This document shows positions 62,744 to 64,000 of a stretch of DNA of 64,000 nucleotides, one piece after another; position 1 is the stretch's first letter, and each line of letters opens with the position of its first letter. The notes under the pieces are model-generated. The model did not search any database and was not told the DNA's origin. It saw only the letters and a program-made list of their open reading frames with translations. This DNA is from Rhodoferax sp. AJA081-3 (lineage in GTDB: Bacteria > Pseudomonadota > Gammaproteobacteria > Burkholderiales > Burkholderiaceae_C): contig NZ_CP059068.1 in NCBI RefSeq assembly GCF_017798165.1, positions 2,480,001 through 2,544,000 of the forward strand, in the 5' to 3' direction. The translations under genes were made by a program, and so were the position numbers.

Positions 62744-63420
62744 AGCGTGTAGCCCTCGCGGTCCTTGTCCTGCAGTTTCTGGTCGGCCAGGTGCTGTTGT
62801 GCAAAGTCTTGCGCCACACGCTGCATACGCTCCATAAAAGACGGCGCCAGGCTGCGGCTGACCGAGCCGTGCACCAGCAGCAGGCCTTCGCCCGCGCCGT
62901 CAAAACCACCCGAGAAATAGTCCAACAGCGCGTTGTCGCGGAAGTAATCCATCACCGGCCCGTGCGGGCGCCAGCGGAAGGCCTTGGCCAGCTTGAGGCG
63001 GTAGCGGTTGAGTGGGCGCAGCTCGATGATGCCGATGCGGTCCAGCTGGGCCAGGTAACCAATGCATTCAGCCTCGGTCAGGCGGTAGCTGGCCACGATC
63101 TGCTCCAGCGTCCACTGGCTGAGCACACAGATGGCCACCAGCAGCAGCTTCTTGTCGGCCACCACGGCGCGCTCCTGCTCCTGCGTCAGCTGGGCCAAGA
63201 GCGGCTGTGCGTCGGCCACACGGCGGGCCAGATCGGCAAAGTCCAGCTTGAGGGCGCGGCAGATGGCGTCTATGCGCGACAGCGGCATATCACCCTTGGC
63301 CAACATGCGTTTGATGCTGGATTCGGCCATGCCCATGGCAACGGCTAGGTCGGCATAGGTCATGCGGGCGGCCTTAAGCTCGTGCTTCAGGGCGGATACA
63401 AGGTCGGCGGTGGTGCTCAT
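62689..63420 (-). CDS. XRE-type transcriptional regulator
   Basis: 243 residues, intact. MSTTADLVSALKHELKAARM, TYADLAVAMGMAESSIKRML (Cro/C1-type HTH), AKGDMPLSRIDAICRALKLD, FADLARRVAD; then a winged-helix-like segment (LSQWTLEQIVASYRLTEAEC) and a C-terminal effector-like domain (YFRDNALLDYFSGGFDGAGE, LLVHGSVSRSLAPSFMERMQ, EFEAFGALRR). ATG 63420; a TTG start lies 9 nt upstream. A palindrome 2 nt upstream suggests autoregulation. Its 3' end is duplicated at 58951-59009, bounding the toxin island. Confidence 0.82.
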   Translation of the reverse strand: MSTTADLVSALKHELKAARMTYADLAVAMGMAESSIKRMLAKGDMPLSRIDAICRALKLDFADLARRVADAQPLLAQLTQEQERAVVADKKLLLVAICVLSQWTLEQIVASYRLTEAECIGYLAQLDRIGIIELRPLNRYRLKLAKAFRWRPHGPVMDYFRDNALLDYFSGGFDGAGEGLLLVHGSVSRSLAPSFMERMQRVAQDFAQQHLADQKLQDKDREGYTLLLAMRSWEFEAFGALRR

Positions 63421-63422
63421 AG

Positions 63423-63439
63423 GTATCAATTATTGATAC
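63423..63439. promoter_or_regulatory. Operator-like palindrome at the XRE gene start
   Basis: GTATCAATTATTGATAC is a perfect palindrome (8-bp arms, one central base) just upstream of ATG 63420, with another GTATCA half-site at 63463-63468. The position fits repression of the gene's own promoter. Confidence 0.6.
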
Positions 63440-63535
63440 TTTTCGTACTTTAGCGCAAGCTTGTATCAGAATTTGCACGGTATTGGGTGGGCCTCAGCAA
63501 CACACTGGCGGCCTCATCCACCTTGGAGCCTTTTG

Positions 63536-64000
63536 ATGAAAATCCGGCTGACCCGTTCTGAATCCGGCCTTGTGACTGCGCTGACCCTCGCTATCGCCGT
63601 AGCCTGCCTTGGCCCGGCTGTGGCGCAGTATGCCGACTACCACGCCTTTGCCGACCAGCGCACGCTGTGGGGCCTGCCCTTTGCGATGGATGTGCTGAGC
63701 AATCTTCCGTTTGCACTGTTCGGTGTCTGGGGCTGGTGCGCCTGCGTTCTACAGACGCGCCGCGCCCCGTGCGGTCTTTGTGACCGAAGAAACACAGCGC
63801 GACCTGTCCAAGCTGTTTTTACAGGCCTGATTTTGACTGCGCTGTGTTCCACCTGGTACCACCTGCAACCCGACGATAGTGGCCTGGCCATCGACCGATT
63901 GGGCATGCTGATGGCCTTTGCTGGCCTGCTGGGCTTGGCAGCGATCGACCGAATCAGCGACCGGGCCGGAGCATGGACGGCTGCTGCCGTGCTGACTCTG
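63536..64000 (+). CDS. CREST/ceramidase-like integral membrane protein, partial
   Basis: About 155 residues before the right edge. TALTLAIAVACLGPAVAQYA (TM1), WGLPFAMDVLSNLPFALFGV (TM2), frameshift ~63740, LTGLILTALCSTWYHLQPDD (TM3, SxxxH), SGLAIDRLGMLMAFAGLLGL (TM4). The Ser-x3-His and Asp-Arg-Leu-Gly-Met pattern is that of the CREST superfamily (alkaline ceramidase, PAQR, PGAP3 relatives), zinc-dependent membrane hydrolases. The substrate is unknown. Divergent from the XRE regulator. Confidence 0.65.
   Translation, partial: MKIRLTRSESGLVTALTLAIAVACLGPAVAQYADYHAFADQRTLWGLPFAMDVLSNLPFALFGVWGWCACVLQTRRAPCGLCDRRNTARPVQAVFTGLILTALCSTWYHLQPDDSGLAIDRLGMLMAFAGLLGLAAIDRISDRAGAWTAAAVLTL

Overview
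The window comes from a betaproteobacterium, most likely a Comamonadaceae member of the Rhodoferax/Polaromonas/Acidovorax type. The evidence is the high-GC codon use, the gene neighbourhoods (argS-SPOR-dsbA; recG divergent from queA-tgt; DUF3108-DUF3567; PhaM), and two short interspersed repeat families resembling ones I recall from Comamonadaceae. I cannot name a species.

Sequence quality shapes the annotation. Genes in the first 7.4 kb (argS, dsbA, SPOR, GGDEF-EAL) are intact. From about 7.5 kb most conserved genes are split by single-base frameshifts. Where the correct reading is unambiguous (tgt, phaM, FIST, the biotin-carboxyltransferase linker, the transposase) the lesion is one base missing from a homopolymer. 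I treat these as sequencing or assembly errors and give full gene spans, not pseudogenes.

Layout. 1-5.1 kb: response regulator edge, Spy-like protein, haloacetate dehalogenase, dsbA, SPOR protein, argS. 5.2-13.5 kb: PsiF-repeat protein, c-di-GMP enzyme, then a leftward block recG > membrane protein > oxyR > DyP peroxidase > ubiA. 13.5-33.4 kb: queA-tgt, periplasmic binding protein, FIST sensor, phaM, marC, M48 peptidase, glutaminase, FAH-family hydrolase, DUF3108/DUF3567, DksA-like protein, purU, two chemoreceptors (one Aer-like), psd, LysR, glcD and a small protein behind an FNR/Anr-type box. 33.7-36.3 kb: AT-richer accessory block of five small leftward genes, several separated by attC-like imperfect palindromes, resembling a gene-cassette array without an integrase. 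36.6-46.6 kb: class V aminotransferase, biotin-carboxyltransferase fusion divergent from asparaginase-arginase, diguanylate cyclase, binding protein, M16 peptidase. 46.7-57.3 kb: giant hybrid kinase, then an amino-acid cluster (three solo binding proteins, D-amino-acid dehydrogenase, LysR, Asp/Glu racemase). 57.3-62.7 kb: a complete insertion sequence with a 5-bp target duplication, then an island flanked by ~105-bp direct repeats carrying a ~970-residue modular protein (two N-terminal repeats, LysM, C-terminal HExxH metallopeptidase) whose stop overlaps a small zinc-ribbon gene. 62.7-64 kb: XRE-type regulator with a palindromic operator and a partial CREST-like membrane protein.

The best candidates for something new are (i) the LysM/metallopeptidase protein with its overlapping partner inside the direct-repeat-bounded island, (ii) the cassette-like array at 33.7-36.3 kb, and (iii) interspersed repeats that lie in frame inside housekeeping genes, one as the linker of a biotin-carboxyltransferase fusion and one inside the RecG helicase core. 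I found no tRNA, rRNA or CRISPR.
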